A stretch of 64,000 nt of DNA from Phycisphaeraceae bacterium (GTDB lineage: Bacteria; Planctomycetota; Phycisphaerae; Phycisphaerales; Phycisphaeraceae): positions 666,912 to 730,911 of the forward strand of contig JAVKCD010000019.1 in assembly GCA_040222855.1 (NCBI GenBank). Direction: 5' to 3'. Made by a program: the position numbers and the translations under genes. The notes beneath the pieces were generated by a model. That model did no database searches. It saw only the letters and a program-made list of their open reading frames with translations, and was not told where the DNA came from. Each line of letters opens with the position of its first letter. Position 1 is the first letter of the stretch. This document shows, one piece after another, positions 56,531-64,000 of this stretch.

Positions 56531-58183
56531 TCAACCTCTCGTTCCTTCAATTACCGTATGTGATGACCCTTTGCGGCTGGTTCGTGTTGTCGCCATGCGA
56601 TCGCAGATGATTGGATGCAACCCAAGGGCCTTGACCGTCACCTGGTCACCTGGACGAAGCCATGTTTCACGACCGCTACGTTCCAGGCGAAATCGTTTTT
56701 CACCACCGGCTTGTTCCAAACTTTCCAGCAGCCATCGCCGCATCGGTGCGCTGTCGTCGTTCTCTAGTGCTTTTCGAGTCCCAGCACGAACTTGCGTCGA
56801 GAAACGACTGTTGCTGTCGATACGCGCGAAGCGAAACCGTTCTTCTGTTTCAAGCGCCAAGCGTTCGTACGTTCCAGAAAAGACGTTGCCCCACCAGCGT
56901 TCAGCTTCAACGGCGACAGGGGAGCGCAGACTGGCTGTGACTCTGCATCGTGCGGCACCAGCGCGGGCGGCGGCTAGGTAAGCAGAACCCAGCGAATCAG
57001 CCGTCAATACAATTCCCGCGCGATCCGTCAGTAGTCGCCTCGTATTGATGACACGCCATGTCGCGCCGGAATCCTCGCTGATCTCGACCAGCGCGGGCAT
57101 GGTCTGCCCGTCTGTGTCGAGTGACAAGGGTGCCTCTAGCCGCAGGGGGTCAGCTGGGACGCGATCATCACCAAACAGCGTACGCAAGTCATAGGCAGCG
57201 GCGTTGTAGGGAGTCCCGGAGTATGCACCGTCTTCATTGAGCACCCAGCGTCGAAAGACCTGGGCGACTTCCGTGAAGTCTCCCGGCTTGGTTGGGTCAT
57301 ACCGGCCGTCTGGAAGGCCTTGCGAAGCGGAGTCCCAACCCGGCTGCAACATAAAAGTCGATTCAACCCGCCAGCCGCTCGCTCGGGCCAGCCCCCTGAC
57401 CGCCCGCTGCTCGCTCGGACCCTCAAGCGAGCGCCACGCGGTCCGAGTCGACATGCCACCAAAGCCCAACGCGACGCGTCGACCAATCTGCTCGCGTGTG
57501 CTAACTATCAGCACCCGGTCGGTCTCGTCCCATCTAAGCATAAAACGATGATCTGCTGTGATTCGTTCAAGAACATCACTTAGCGTGCCGGTCAGCCGAA
57601 TATCCCGCTCGAGGAGCCGCGTTGCAAAGTGGTCGGGCATCATCCATCTGATGGGTATCCCACTCACCGCGAGAAGCAACCGAAGCGCAGCACCGACCGT
57701 CCATCGTTCGCCAGTATCACCAAAGCCAGCGACCTCAAGACCATTGACCCTCTTAGTGAACGACCCGAGGTTTGCCTTATCACCAGTACGAAACCAGGTT
57801 GTATGTCCTGTGTCGTCTTCAAGCGCCCAGGTGTTTGGTAGCGCGTTGATCTCGCGATCGAGCAACAGGGACCACTCATCCATGACGATCCACTGGTTAC
57901 GCCTCGCGTTACGATCCGTAAGCGAGCCCCGATCATGAATGACACCACGCAGAAGAATGCGCTTCCCGCTCAACCCATCAGCCCTTAAGAAGGGTTCTGC
58001 GATCACGACCTCACGCCCATGCAGTGTCGATAGGCCAATCTCGATCCTAGCTCTTCGTCGTCCAAGCGGGCCGTGCTCCTCTAGGCGGAGAACGCGAGCA
58101 TCATCTATTGGGATTCCATCAACCAGCACCAAGAGTGGGCTTTCGACATGAACCCGTGAGATTCGGCCATTAGATAGCCACAT
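56531..58183 (-). CDS. Probable tail hub/baseplate protein
   Basis: A 550-aa protein starting MWLSNGRIS at 58183, overlapping the upstream gene by 14 bases. The first 110 residues (VLRLEEHGPLGRRRARIEIGL, GKRILLRGVIHD) look like the beta-rich start of phage late-control/gpD-type hub proteins. The middle has a secretin-like or ring-building segment (GTLSDVLERITADHRFMLRWDETDRVLIV), and the end has SGRETWLRPGDQVTVKAL, a hub-type motif. Hub proteins anchor the tail spike to the tube. No lytic motif is visible. This is an inference from layout and position; I cannot name the family with confidence. Confidence 0.5.
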   Translation of the reverse strand: MWLSNGRISRVHVESPLLVLVDGIPIDDARVLRLEEHGPLGRRRARIEIGLSTLHGREVVIAEPFLRADGLSGKRILLRGVIHDRGSLTDRNARRNQWIVMDEWSLLLDREINALPNTWALEDDTGHTTWFRTGDKANLGSFTKRVNGLEVAGFGDTGERWTVGAALRLLLAVSGIPIRWMMPDHFATRLLERDIRLTGTLSDVLERITADHRFMLRWDETDRVLIVSTREQIGRRVALGFGGMSTRTAWRSLEGPSEQRAVRGLARASGWRVESTFMLQPGWDSASQGLPDGRYDPTKPGDFTEVAQVFRRWVLNEDGAYSGTPYNAAAYDLRTLFGDDRVPADPLRLEAPLSLDTDGQTMPALVEISEDSGATWRVINTRRLLTDRAGIVLTADSLGSAYLAAARAGAARCRVTASLRSPVAVEAERWWGNVFSGTYERLALETEERFRFARIDSNSRFSTQVRAGTRKALENDDSAPMRRWLLESLEQAGGEKRFRLERSGRETWLRPGDQVTVKALGLHPIICDRMATTRTSRKGSSHTVIEGTRG

Positions 58184-60284
58184 GTTGGTCTCCTTCCCGC
58201 ACATGGACGCCTGGAACAACCTCGCCGCTCGTCATCGATTCAGACCATGGCGTCCATCGTTCTATCCCGCTTGCCATCCCGATTCGCAAGCGTAGACGTG
58301 AACCTATTGGCATCAACTCTTTCTCGAAGGCAACTCGATCAGCAGTTCGCTCAACCCGAAGCTTACGCTCCGTGATACTTCCATCTGCTTCGATCTCAAC
58401 AGTAGCGCCGAGTACCCCAGCGACGGCAAGCCCACAAGGCCAGATCACGACACCGCGAACGCTTGTTTCTGAAATCTCTAATGGCCAGCCCTCTTCGGTC
58501 GGCCATACCCACGACACGCCAGCGTCAACCCATCCAGCCCCATCATGTGCAATATTGATGCCTCGAACACCATCGGCCAAGTTGCCTTGACCATCTCTAG
58601 CTAACACCAGCCATCTTTTGTCCTCGATAGCTCCCTCGGTTAGAGCTTCATCATCAAAGGTTGTGATTTCACTGCGTACCGCGATCACTCGCTGGCCACT
58701 TAGAGCGCCGCCTGATGCAGAGACCACATCCCACCCTGATTCATCTAACGGGACACGCATCAAGGGATCGCCCACCAGGCAGAACTCCGTCTGCAATCTG
58801 GCTTGACCGGCGTACCAGGCCTCAGCCAGAGTCCAGCCTCGTGTCAGGCGGTCAATCACAGTCGTAAGGTCTGGAATATCGCCGACTGTCGATGTCATCG
58901 ACGCACCGCCGATGGCGGCGTAGCCCGCAGAAAACGATTCGATAGCCCAAGCAGACCCGAGCACGTCTTCTCTCAATGAAACCAGCGGGTACGCCGACAC
59001 GCCAGCTTGCACCAGCAGAGCACGAGGGCCAGCGGGATCAGCAAAAAAACCCGAAGGCAAGGCACCCCCTAGGCCGTTCCAGACGATGGCATCATGCTGA
59101 ACACGAGTCTGTACCCCGGACGACAGCCCATCCCCCACGCGTACAGGCAACCTGGTTGATCGTGCGGTGTCGCTGGCAACAAACGCTACATGTCTCGCGC
59201 TTACTTCGGTAAGCACCGTTGCCGCAGGCCCATCGGTATCCACCCAGATCGAGGCTAGTCGATCAGCAATCAGTGAACCCGCCATGACATCATCAGCACG
59301 ATTGAGAATCGCGATGGCTTCAGCAATGGATGCGCCATCGATCCTTGCAGACAGCCGTAAGCCCAACAACGAGCTGGCATCTAGGCCCTCACCCCCTGCT
59401 GCATAAGCAGGATTTGTCACTGGCGTCAGATCACCCGCGTCATTGGCCAGCATCGAACCCAAAGGTAGACGCTCCACATCAGGCGTCAGCTCAACGTAAC
59501 CCGGCACGCCAAAGCCAATGAGAACGCCAGCCGCCTGGTCACGCAGTCCATGTAGATCTAGGTAGTCCTTGAGTTGATTCAAGACTGAGAGGTAGCCAGC
59601 GACATCGACGCTTTCGTCCGCAGGTACGTTTAGCCCAATCAGGTTTGCATACGGCACCATCCGCCGATTCGCATACTCCTCAGCCCACGCCACAGAATTA
59701 GCATCGCTCACTCGATACAGAACGAGCCACCTGGCAGGGTCTCCAACACCTTCGCTCGTGGCTGGTACAACCAGCGGGCCGATGTACGCGGTCGCTATGA
59801 CCCACTCGTCGACATCAATCCAGCCTGCAGCTTGCTCGTCCCGCCAGAGCGATCCAAGATCGAGGTTCTTTAGAGCAAGCAAGCCCGGGAGATCCACATC
59901 TCCCTGCTTGACACCATTCACCCAGAGCGTAACCCGTTCCAAAACAGCATCCGATTTGACCTCAACGGCTGCCCATGATGGTCCTTGATCGACTGGCCAG
60001 GTGAGGGCCTCACTGTTTCGTTGGACCAGCTTTAGATGTCTAGTCTGACCATCAAGTTCCAGCCACCAAACAACACCATTGCAGTCGGCCGCCGCCAACA
60101 CAGTCACACGACCTCCGGTCATCATCCGAGCCCTGATGGCTAGGCGCGTATGAACCACATCCTGATCACCACTCAAACTCAGTCCGTGCCCCACACCACG
60201 CAGGTCGTCATCAAGTGTGATCCGAACACCAACCTCGCCTCGATCAGGATAAGCCGCCTCAACACACTGAAGCATGGAACTCAT
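58170..60284 (-). CDS. LamG-like plus TIGR03790-like domain protein of the tail module
   Basis: A 704-aa protein. Residues 1-175 look like a LamG/concanavalin-A fold (GVRITLDDDLRGVGHGLSL, LVQRNSEALTWPVD, VTLWVNGVKQGDVDLP). From about 185 the sequence RWLVLYRVSDANSVAWAEEY, then RMVPYANLIGLNVP, VLIGFGVPGYVEL and, near 505, FCLVGDPLMRVP follow the TIGR03790 family. That family of about 320 aa is found in planctomycetes and myxobacteria and has a clan CD (caspase-like) fold. The family's function is unknown. A C-terminal beta domain (about 515-704) remains. It overlaps the LamG protein upstream by four bases. The TIGR03790 match should be confirmed by profile search. Confidence 0.55.
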   Translation of the reverse strand: MSSMLQCVEAAYPDRGEVGVRITLDDDLRGVGHGLSLSGDQDVVHTRLAIRARMMTGGRVTVLAAADCNGVVWWLELDGQTRHLKLVQRNSEALTWPVDQGPSWAAVEVKSDAVLERVTLWVNGVKQGDVDLPGLLALKNLDLGSLWRDEQAAGWIDVDEWVIATAYIGPLVVPATSEGVGDPARWLVLYRVSDANSVAWAEEYANRRMVPYANLIGLNVPADESVDVAGYLSVLNQLKDYLDLHGLRDQAAGVLIGFGVPGYVELTPDVERLPLGSMLANDAGDLTPVTNPAYAAGGEGLDASSLLGLRLSARIDGASIAEAIAILNRADDVMAGSLIADRLASIWVDTDGPAATVLTEVSARHVAFVASDTARSTRLPVRVGDGLSSGVQTRVQHDAIVWNGLGGALPSGFFADPAGPRALLVQAGVSAYPLVSLREDVLGSAWAIESFSAGYAAIGGASMTSTVGDIPDLTTVIDRLTRGWTLAEAWYAGQARLQTEFCLVGDPLMRVPLDESGWDVVSASGGALSGQRVIAVRSEITTFDDEALTEGAIEDKRWLVLARDGQGNLADGVRGINIAHDGAGWVDAGVSWVWPTEEGWPLEISETSVRGVVIWPCGLAVAGVLGATVEIEADGSITERKLRVERTADRVAFEKELMPIGSRLRLRIGMASGIERWTPWSESMTSGEVVPGVHVREGDQHVAI

Positions 60285-61048
60285 AAGCCACCCCCGGTCA
60301 CCTTCGGGATCCCCATCGCCCAGTCGTACAAGTCACGAATCGCCGATCCTCCCAACTCAGCAGGCACCACCATGACCTCATCTAAATCTGCTGTCAGATA
60401 ACTCACAGCCGGAAAGGCCGCGATTGCGCTGTTCGCACTGGCAAACCCTTGAGAATCACTCCCACTATCGACCAAGACGCCATCAACCCAAAGCTTGATG
60501 ACCCCCGTGGACAGACGCTCACCCACGACAAAGTGCCACACTCCATCAAGAAGGGATTGAGAACCCTGAGCACGCACCGTCCCTCCCTTCCACCATGCAG
60601 GATAGCCCCCTGTGATCAGCCGCAAGCCAAATCGTTCGCTAGCGCCTGGTGTTCCAGTATTGACATACTGTGAGAACATCGCTCCAGTAGTCGAAGCAGT
60701 TGTGCGAATCCATACCCCAATGCTGACCGCAGAGCTATCAGACGGAAGCACAGCACGCCCGACATCAACCATCTGGTTCACACCTGCAAAACCCATAGCG
60801 GAATCTGACTCGGACTCAAGGCATCCCGAGACGCCAGTGGTGACCCCACCGATAACAGCACCTGCCGCCGCCCCGGACATGTCCATAGCCGAGCTGCCGG
60901 CATCGCCCAATCGCCAGTACCCACTGGGCCCCAGGGACAACACCCGTTCGGCATAACCCAGCCTCTCCACAGGCGCACCACCCAACTCAGCCCAGTTCGA
61001 CACCTCGAAATCCACATGACGCAGCACAGCCACAACAACCCCCTTCAT
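60281..61048 (-). CDS. LamG-domain (concanavalin-like) tail-module protein
   Basis: A 255-aa protein. After an N-terminal segment (VVVAVLRHVDFEVSNWAEL), a LamG fold starts near residue 36 (ERVLSLGPSGYWRLGDAG) and includes FAGVNQMVDVG, VSIGVWIRTT and the late motif GVWHFVVGERLSTGVIKLWVDG. LamG domains bind glycans or proteins and are common in phage tail fibres. The start and the upstream gene's stop overlap as TGATG (61048). It has no signal peptide, which fits assembly into a particle rather than general secretion. Confidence 0.7.
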   Translation of the reverse strand: MKGVVVAVLRHVDFEVSNWAELGGAPVERLGYAERVLSLGPSGYWRLGDAGSSAMDMSGAAAGAVIGGVTTGVSGCLESESDSAMGFAGVNQMVDVGRAVLPSDSSAVSIGVWIRTTASTTGAMFSQYVNTGTPGASERFGLRLITGGYPAWWKGGTVRAQGSQSLLDGVWHFVVGERLSTGVIKLWVDGVLVDSGSDSQGFASANSAIAAFPAVSYLTADLDEVMVVPAELGGSAIRDLYDWAMGIPKVTGGGL

Positions 61049-61506
61049 CAGACCGACAACATGACTTCCTTGCGCCGATCCAACACAGACACAATCTGGC
61101 CAGACTCGATGACCACTTCTGCCAGTTTGATATGCGTACCGACGGGCCAGCCTCCAGCAGCAAGACCCGCTTCAACCACAGCCTCACCCGCCGACTCACG
61201 AAGCCAGATATACACGGTGCCATTGCTGTATATTGCTAAATCAAGCGTGCTCCCGGCATAGCTCACAACCACCGATGACACCGAAGCTCGCCCGGCCAAA
61301 ACCACGACTGCTGGCGATTCGCCCGCCGCTGGGATAACACGAAAATCGCCCATACCGGCATCCCCCAGCAGCCTCAGAGTGTTCATCAGCCAGCGGTAGT
61401 AAGGCTGTAGCCCTCTTTCGGGGTAGACCATCCCCGTCGCAGGGTCCTGCTGCCCGACGAGCAACTCTAACTCCTGGTCACTCAGTTCACGAACAACCAT
61501 ACTCAT
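61048..61506 (-). CDS. Tail-module protein with shared N-terminal motif (short)
   Basis: A 152-aa protein. The N-terminus (LVGQQDPATGMVYPERGLQPYYRWL) matches the start of the next larger protein (VEDEATGVPYLETGLSPYYLQF): both carry xDxATGxxYxExGLxPYY. The rest is beta-rich (AVVVLAGRASVSSVVVSYAG, GTVYIWLRES). It may be a tail-fibre or baseplate component assembled like its longer neighbour, from which it is 12 bases away. I do not recognise a named family. Confidence 0.6.
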   Translation of the reverse strand: MSMVVRELSDQELELLVGQQDPATGMVYPERGLQPYYRWLMNTLRLLGDAGMGDFRVIPAAGESPAVVVLAGRASVSSVVVSYAGSTLDLAIYSNGTVYIWLRESAGEAVVEAGLAAGGWPVGTHIKLAEVVIESGQIVSVLDRRKEVMLSV

Positions 61507-61518
61507 ATCACTTCCTCT

Positions 61519-62691
61519 CTAAATCGCCTTGCTCGATCGCAAGACCACGAGCACAGCAACATCCTCAGCTTCTTGAGTGACGACACCACTCACACTCCGC
61601 GTAACCGTGACGGTTAACAGATCACCCCGTTGCGCCTGAGAAGGTGATCCGCTGAACAATGAGGCAGCCTCACCATCGCCCCGATCTGTGCTCCGATAAC
61701 CGCTGCCATCGGAGACGTAAAGCGAAGCCGGGAGATCAGTCGCCAGAAGGTCATTTATCTTCAGAGAAGCACGCACTGCGTCAACCCCAGAACTCGTCTC
61801 GAGATTCGTCCCGGCGATTAGCACCACAGAATCAACGACGCCATCACTGGGTGCTACTCCGATCAACCGATCGTTCACACTCGTCGTCAACACCCCAGGC
61901 AACACCAGCTGCATCGGCACGCCGCCAACCACGCCGTAGGTTTTGCCTCCAACCTGCTGCTCAAGCCAGCCACCATCGGGCAGCACGCGCAGTAGCGTTG
62001 CCGAGGCCAGATGCTCCGGTACACTCCACCCAATCGCCACCCCGGCGCTCGCCCCAGACGAAACATTCCTTACCGTGAACGCTGACTCCCCATCCACAGA
62101 GGCAAGTGACTGACCATGTGTATGCAAGTTGTCACCCGGCGAAGTCGTGCCACCACAAAGAAACCCTAGCGCTCCCGATGTCACATCGACACTCGTACCC
62201 GCCAACACCCGATCAATCTCCCCCGCAGTCGCCGTGAGCCCAAGGTCTGCGACATTAAGACCGGCGAGAAATGTCTCCCCCCTCAGATCTCGAACCTCCG
62301 TAATCGCGCCACCCGAAGCATCGACCTCAGCCAGCCTCAGATGGAGGTGCGCTTCAGCAGGAAATCCCGTTGCACCACTCTGAATGCTCCCGACATGATC
62401 AATCCACACCGACGTCGTCGCTTCATCAGTGACAACCAAACTGCTGGTTGCTACAAAATCGAAACGAAGACCATGAACGCGACACCTCCCACCCCGGACG
62501 CCCACGGTCAGGTCACCATCCTGATACACCCGAAGGTCGTTCGATCGCTCCGCGACGCGTGCCAGACGCTCAATCATCCTCCGGAACTGAAGGTAATAGG
62601 GACTCAAGCCGGTCTCGAGATACGGCACGCCCGTCGCCTCGTCCTCAACCCGACCGAGCAACTCACTATCCACCGGACTCCACTCGCTCAT
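61519..62691 (-). CDS. Tail-fibre-like protein with shared N-terminal motif (long)
   Basis: A 390-aa protein. The start is taken at the third codon of the long frame (ATG 62691), where it overlaps the upstream stop by four bases (ATGA). Residues 1-40 hold the motif shared with the 152-aa protein (ATGVPYLETGLSPYY). A low-complexity beta region follows, with CGGTTSPGDNLHTHGQSL, reminiscent of collar/fibre His-Thr-His-Gly motifs. The C-terminal part (VVLIAGTNLETSSGVDAVRASLKIN, LTVTVTRSVSGVVTQEAEDVAV) looks like fibre repeats. It is probably part of the particle's receptor-binding apparatus; specificity unknown. Confidence 0.6.
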   Translation of the reverse strand: MSEWSPVDSELLGRVEDEATGVPYLETGLSPYYLQFRRMIERLARVAERSNDLRVYQDGDLTVGVRGGRCRVHGLRFDFVATSSLVVTDEATTSVWIDHVGSIQSGATGFPAEAHLHLRLAEVDASGGAITEVRDLRGETFLAGLNVADLGLTATAGEIDRVLAGTSVDVTSGALGFLCGGTTSPGDNLHTHGQSLASVDGESAFTVRNVSSGASAGVAIGWSVPEHLASATLLRVLPDGGWLEQQVGGKTYGVVGGVPMQLVLPGVLTTSVNDRLIGVAPSDGVVDSVVLIAGTNLETSSGVDAVRASLKINDLLATDLPASLYVSDGSGYRSTDRGDGEAASLFSGSPSQAQRGDLLTVTVTRSVSGVVTQEAEDVAVLVVLRSSKAI

Positions 62692-63188
62692 CCGCACACC
62701 ACCTCTCGTTTACGCACCTTGATCCCAGAATCCGTCCAGACAATCTCGCCGAGAGTCGGGCCATCAGACGCCAGCGCATCCTCCACCAGAGCTGTAGCCA
62801 AGACCTGTCCCCCTTCAAACACATCGAGTGTCAAGCCCGTTCCCAGCGCCCGGCGCACATCGCCCGGGACCGTAAACCCCTCGCCATCAAGTCCGAGTGG
62901 GCCCTCTCCCAGTTGTCCTACCCCAAGCCCGGGCGACCCTTCGCCATCAACACCAAAGGCACCATAGCCAAAGCGCCCGCCAAAACCACCTCGCCCCAGG
63001 CCGCTCGGCCACACCCGTGCCTCGATGACTCCGTCTTGACCAGCAAGCCTGACCCATGAATCCACTGGCCATCGTTCATCACGCTGCACCACCAGCCGCT
63101 CGCTCGCTGGAGAGATAATCCGCCCCTCCAATAACTCGTACAGTGCAACCTCACAAACCTCAACGCGATGACTCACCGCCCGATCCAT
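62688..63188 (-). CDS. Baseplate-like protein with glycine-rich centre
   Basis: A 166-aa protein. The start is ATG 63188 (MDRAVSHRVEV), overlapping the upstream gene by 16 bases. Residues 1-65 are a compact domain (VEVCEVALYELLEGRIISPASERL), residues about 75-115 a glycine-rich run (FGGRFGYGAFGVDGEG, SPGLGVGQLGEGPLGLDGEG), and the end is beta-rich (LDVFEGGQVLATALVEDAL). It may be a baseplate or spike subunit. The family is not recognised. Confidence 0.55.
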   Translation of the reverse strand: MDRAVSHRVEVCEVALYELLEGRIISPASERLVVQRDERWPVDSWVRLAGQDGVIEARVWPSGLGRGGFGGRFGYGAFGVDGEGSPGLGVGQLGEGPLGLDGEGFTVPGDVRRALGTGLTLDVFEGGQVLATALVEDALASDGPTLGEIVWTDSGIKVRKREVVCG

Positions 63189-63376
63189 GAGCACCCACTG
63201 TCCACGATCACCAACACCCGCTGTCCAACTCGCCAACTCGCCAACTCACCATCGACCCAGACGACAACAACCCGATCCTTGGCCACCGCGTCGGGCCAAC
63301 CGACCCAAACGGCCATGGGATGCTCATCATTCTCTTCACGCACAGCAGCAATCAAACCATCCTCTACGTTTCCCAT
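63173..63376 (-). CDS. Small tail-module protein
   Basis: A 67-aa protein whose start overlaps the previous stop (TGATG at 63376) and whose end overlaps the next gene by 16 bases. It is beta-rich (VAKDRVVVVWVDGEL, RVGQRVLVIVD). It probably acts in tail assembly, given the tight packing, but nothing identifies its role. Confidence 0.5.
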   Translation of the reverse strand: MGNVEDGLIAAVREENDEHPMAVWVGWPDAVAKDRVVVVWVDGELASWRVGQRVLVIVDSGCSWIGR

Positions 63377-63750
63377 CAGTCCAGCCCACCCACTTCAAAG
63401 ATCAGCCGTACCACCGCTCGCCACCGAACACCAACCTGGTCAAGGTCAACCACCTGCACTCGGCCAAGCACCGCATCACACCAGGACCGACTCGACTCAT
63501 CACTCAGACCGCGGCCGACACCATCTGCCCATGCAAGGATCTCCCCCAACACATCATTAAGCTCACGGCTTGAATCCCGCAGCACATTCACTTCATACGT
63601 AACAGCTAACCCAGGCCGCTGATCCACGACCTCACCAACCCCACCCACCCCAGCGGATCGCCGCAAAGCAGTCACACGCTCCACGCGGACGAGCCGACAA
63701 GACGCGATATCCTCTACCGTCATCTCTCCATAGACCAGCATCATCCACAC
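63376..63750 (-). CDS. Small tail-module protein, connector-like
   Basis: A 124-aa protein from GTG 63750, with an in-frame ATG at 63744 as an alternative. It has a helical first half and a beta-strand end (GRVQVVDLDQVGVRWRAVVRLIFEVGG). Size and place after a head-tail-type gene suggest a tail-completion or connector protein. Its stop overlaps the next start as TGATG. Confidence 0.5.
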   Translation of the reverse strand: MWMMLVYGEMTVEDIASCRLVRVERVTALRRSAGVGGVGEVVDQRPGLAVTYEVNVLRDSSRELNDVLGEILAWADGVGRGLSDESSRSWCDAVLGRVQVVDLDQVGVRWRAVVRLIFEVGGLD

Positions 63751-63753
63751 CCC

Positions 63754-64000
63754 CTAGGAACGCGCCAACGAAACCAGCCCCAATCTTCTCCGCTCATCTG
63801 CCCGCCCGTCGCCATCCAGGTCAACCCCGATGACGGCCTCTCGACAGGCCCTCCGAAATCGTTCCCGATAGAGCGATGCCTTCGCCAGCACAGCCTCATG
63901 ATGGCCGCCGATCGACGCCGCTGCGCTATACACCATCCCCAGCGTGCCAAGGCACTCCAGCCGCATCATGGCACCCAACGACACCACAGCTTCCTCGCCC
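63754..64000 (-). CDS. Phage-like small protein, 5' end beyond the window
   Basis: The frame is open to the right edge of the window, so the start is not seen; the first ATG/GTG inside is at 63987. The visible part is helical (GGHHEAVLAKASLYRERFRRAC) and ends in DLDGDGRADERRRLGLVSL, a pattern I associate with small phage head-tail connector proteins. It would be the upstream member of the tail module. Partial, so no length comparison is possible. Confidence 0.5.
   Translation of the reverse strand, partial: GEEAVVSLGAMMRLECLGTLGMVYSAAASIGGHHEAVLAKASLYRERFRRACREAVIGVDLDGDGRADERRRLGLVSLARS

Larger units (their letters stand above)
55730..64000 (-). mobile_element. Phage-tail-like gene module (extends past the window)
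   Basis: Eleven consecutive minus-strand genes overlap or abut within a few bases. They encode small connector-like proteins, a glycine-rich baseplate-like protein, two proteins with a shared N-terminal module, LamG proteins, a hub-like 550-aa protein, a coiled-coil protein and a lipoprotein. Gene sizes, packing and domain types suggest the tail end of a prophage, a tailocin or a gene-transfer-agent-like particle. No terminase, portal, capsid or lysis gene is in the window, so the kind of particle is open. It starts right after a phosphosugar mutase gene, with no integrase or tRNA on this side. Confidence 0.5.

Overview
The window looks like chromosomal DNA from a planctomycete of the Phycisphaerae type. 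Seven proteins end in PEP-CTERM sorting tails (PEP motif, hydrophobic stretch, Arg-rich end). Three of them carry a paired dockerin-like module ending in DLSxLASNFG. There is also a planctomycete-style pseudopilin with the [20 protein letters not shown] signature. These are lineage habits, so the assignment is an inference. Most of the window is GC-rich; a block at about 23.9-31 kb is visibly poorer in GC.

Region 1 (0.3-18.4 kb) is a carbohydrate locus. After a GH127-type glycosidase and an exported SGNH hydrolase with a CBM9-like domain comes a tightly overlapping minus-strand operon: exported TIM-barrel protein, GH20-like protein, sodium:solute symporter, nagB, nagA. Divergent from it run a ROK regulator, a GH20 beta-hexosaminidase, a pseudopilin-like protein, a second ROK regulator and a GH94 phosphorylase. 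Together they suggest uptake and breakdown of chitin-type or other N-acetylglucosamine oligosaccharides to fructose-6-phosphate. No GlcNAc kinase is seen.

Region 2 (18.5-23.5 kb) holds two tandem paralogous PEP-CTERM proteins, an alkaline-phosphatase-superfamily/TPR protein and a GH16 glucanase with dockerin and PEP-CTERM tails.

Region 3 (23.6-39.6 kb) is accessory. It lies between a transposase 3' remnant and a tRNA-Ser gene, and contains a broken second copy of that transposase, a broken IS3-family element and a tyrosine-recombinase fragment abutting the tRNA 3' end. The cargo is entirely minus-strand. One cluster encodes a nitrilase-superfamily amidase, a 927-aa PLP Orn/Lys/Arg decarboxylase, an ATP-grasp ligase, a C45-type Ntn acyltransferase/hydrolase and an MFS transporter. 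It reads as an undescribed amine/amide-conjugate pathway and is the best candidate for a new system. Next to it is an mscS / soluble mgtE-like / mgtE operon. A nucleotidyltransferase gene lies between the mobile remnants.

Region 4 (39.8-55.7 kb) is mixed chromosomal: an exported esterase, a CHASE/PAS hybrid histidine kinase, PEP-CTERM proteins (one a metzincin-type protease), a LacI regulator with a clear palindromic operator, tRNA-Val, egtB and egtD for ergothioneine synthesis, a DUF2721 protein, a HAD phosphatase and a phosphosugar mutase.

Region 5 (55.7-64 kb) is a compact minus-strand run of overlapping genes that looks like a phage-tail or tail-derived particle module. It includes LamG proteins, a LamG protein fused to a TIGR03790-like domain, a hub-like protein and two proteins sharing an N-terminal module. 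It runs off the right edge of the window.
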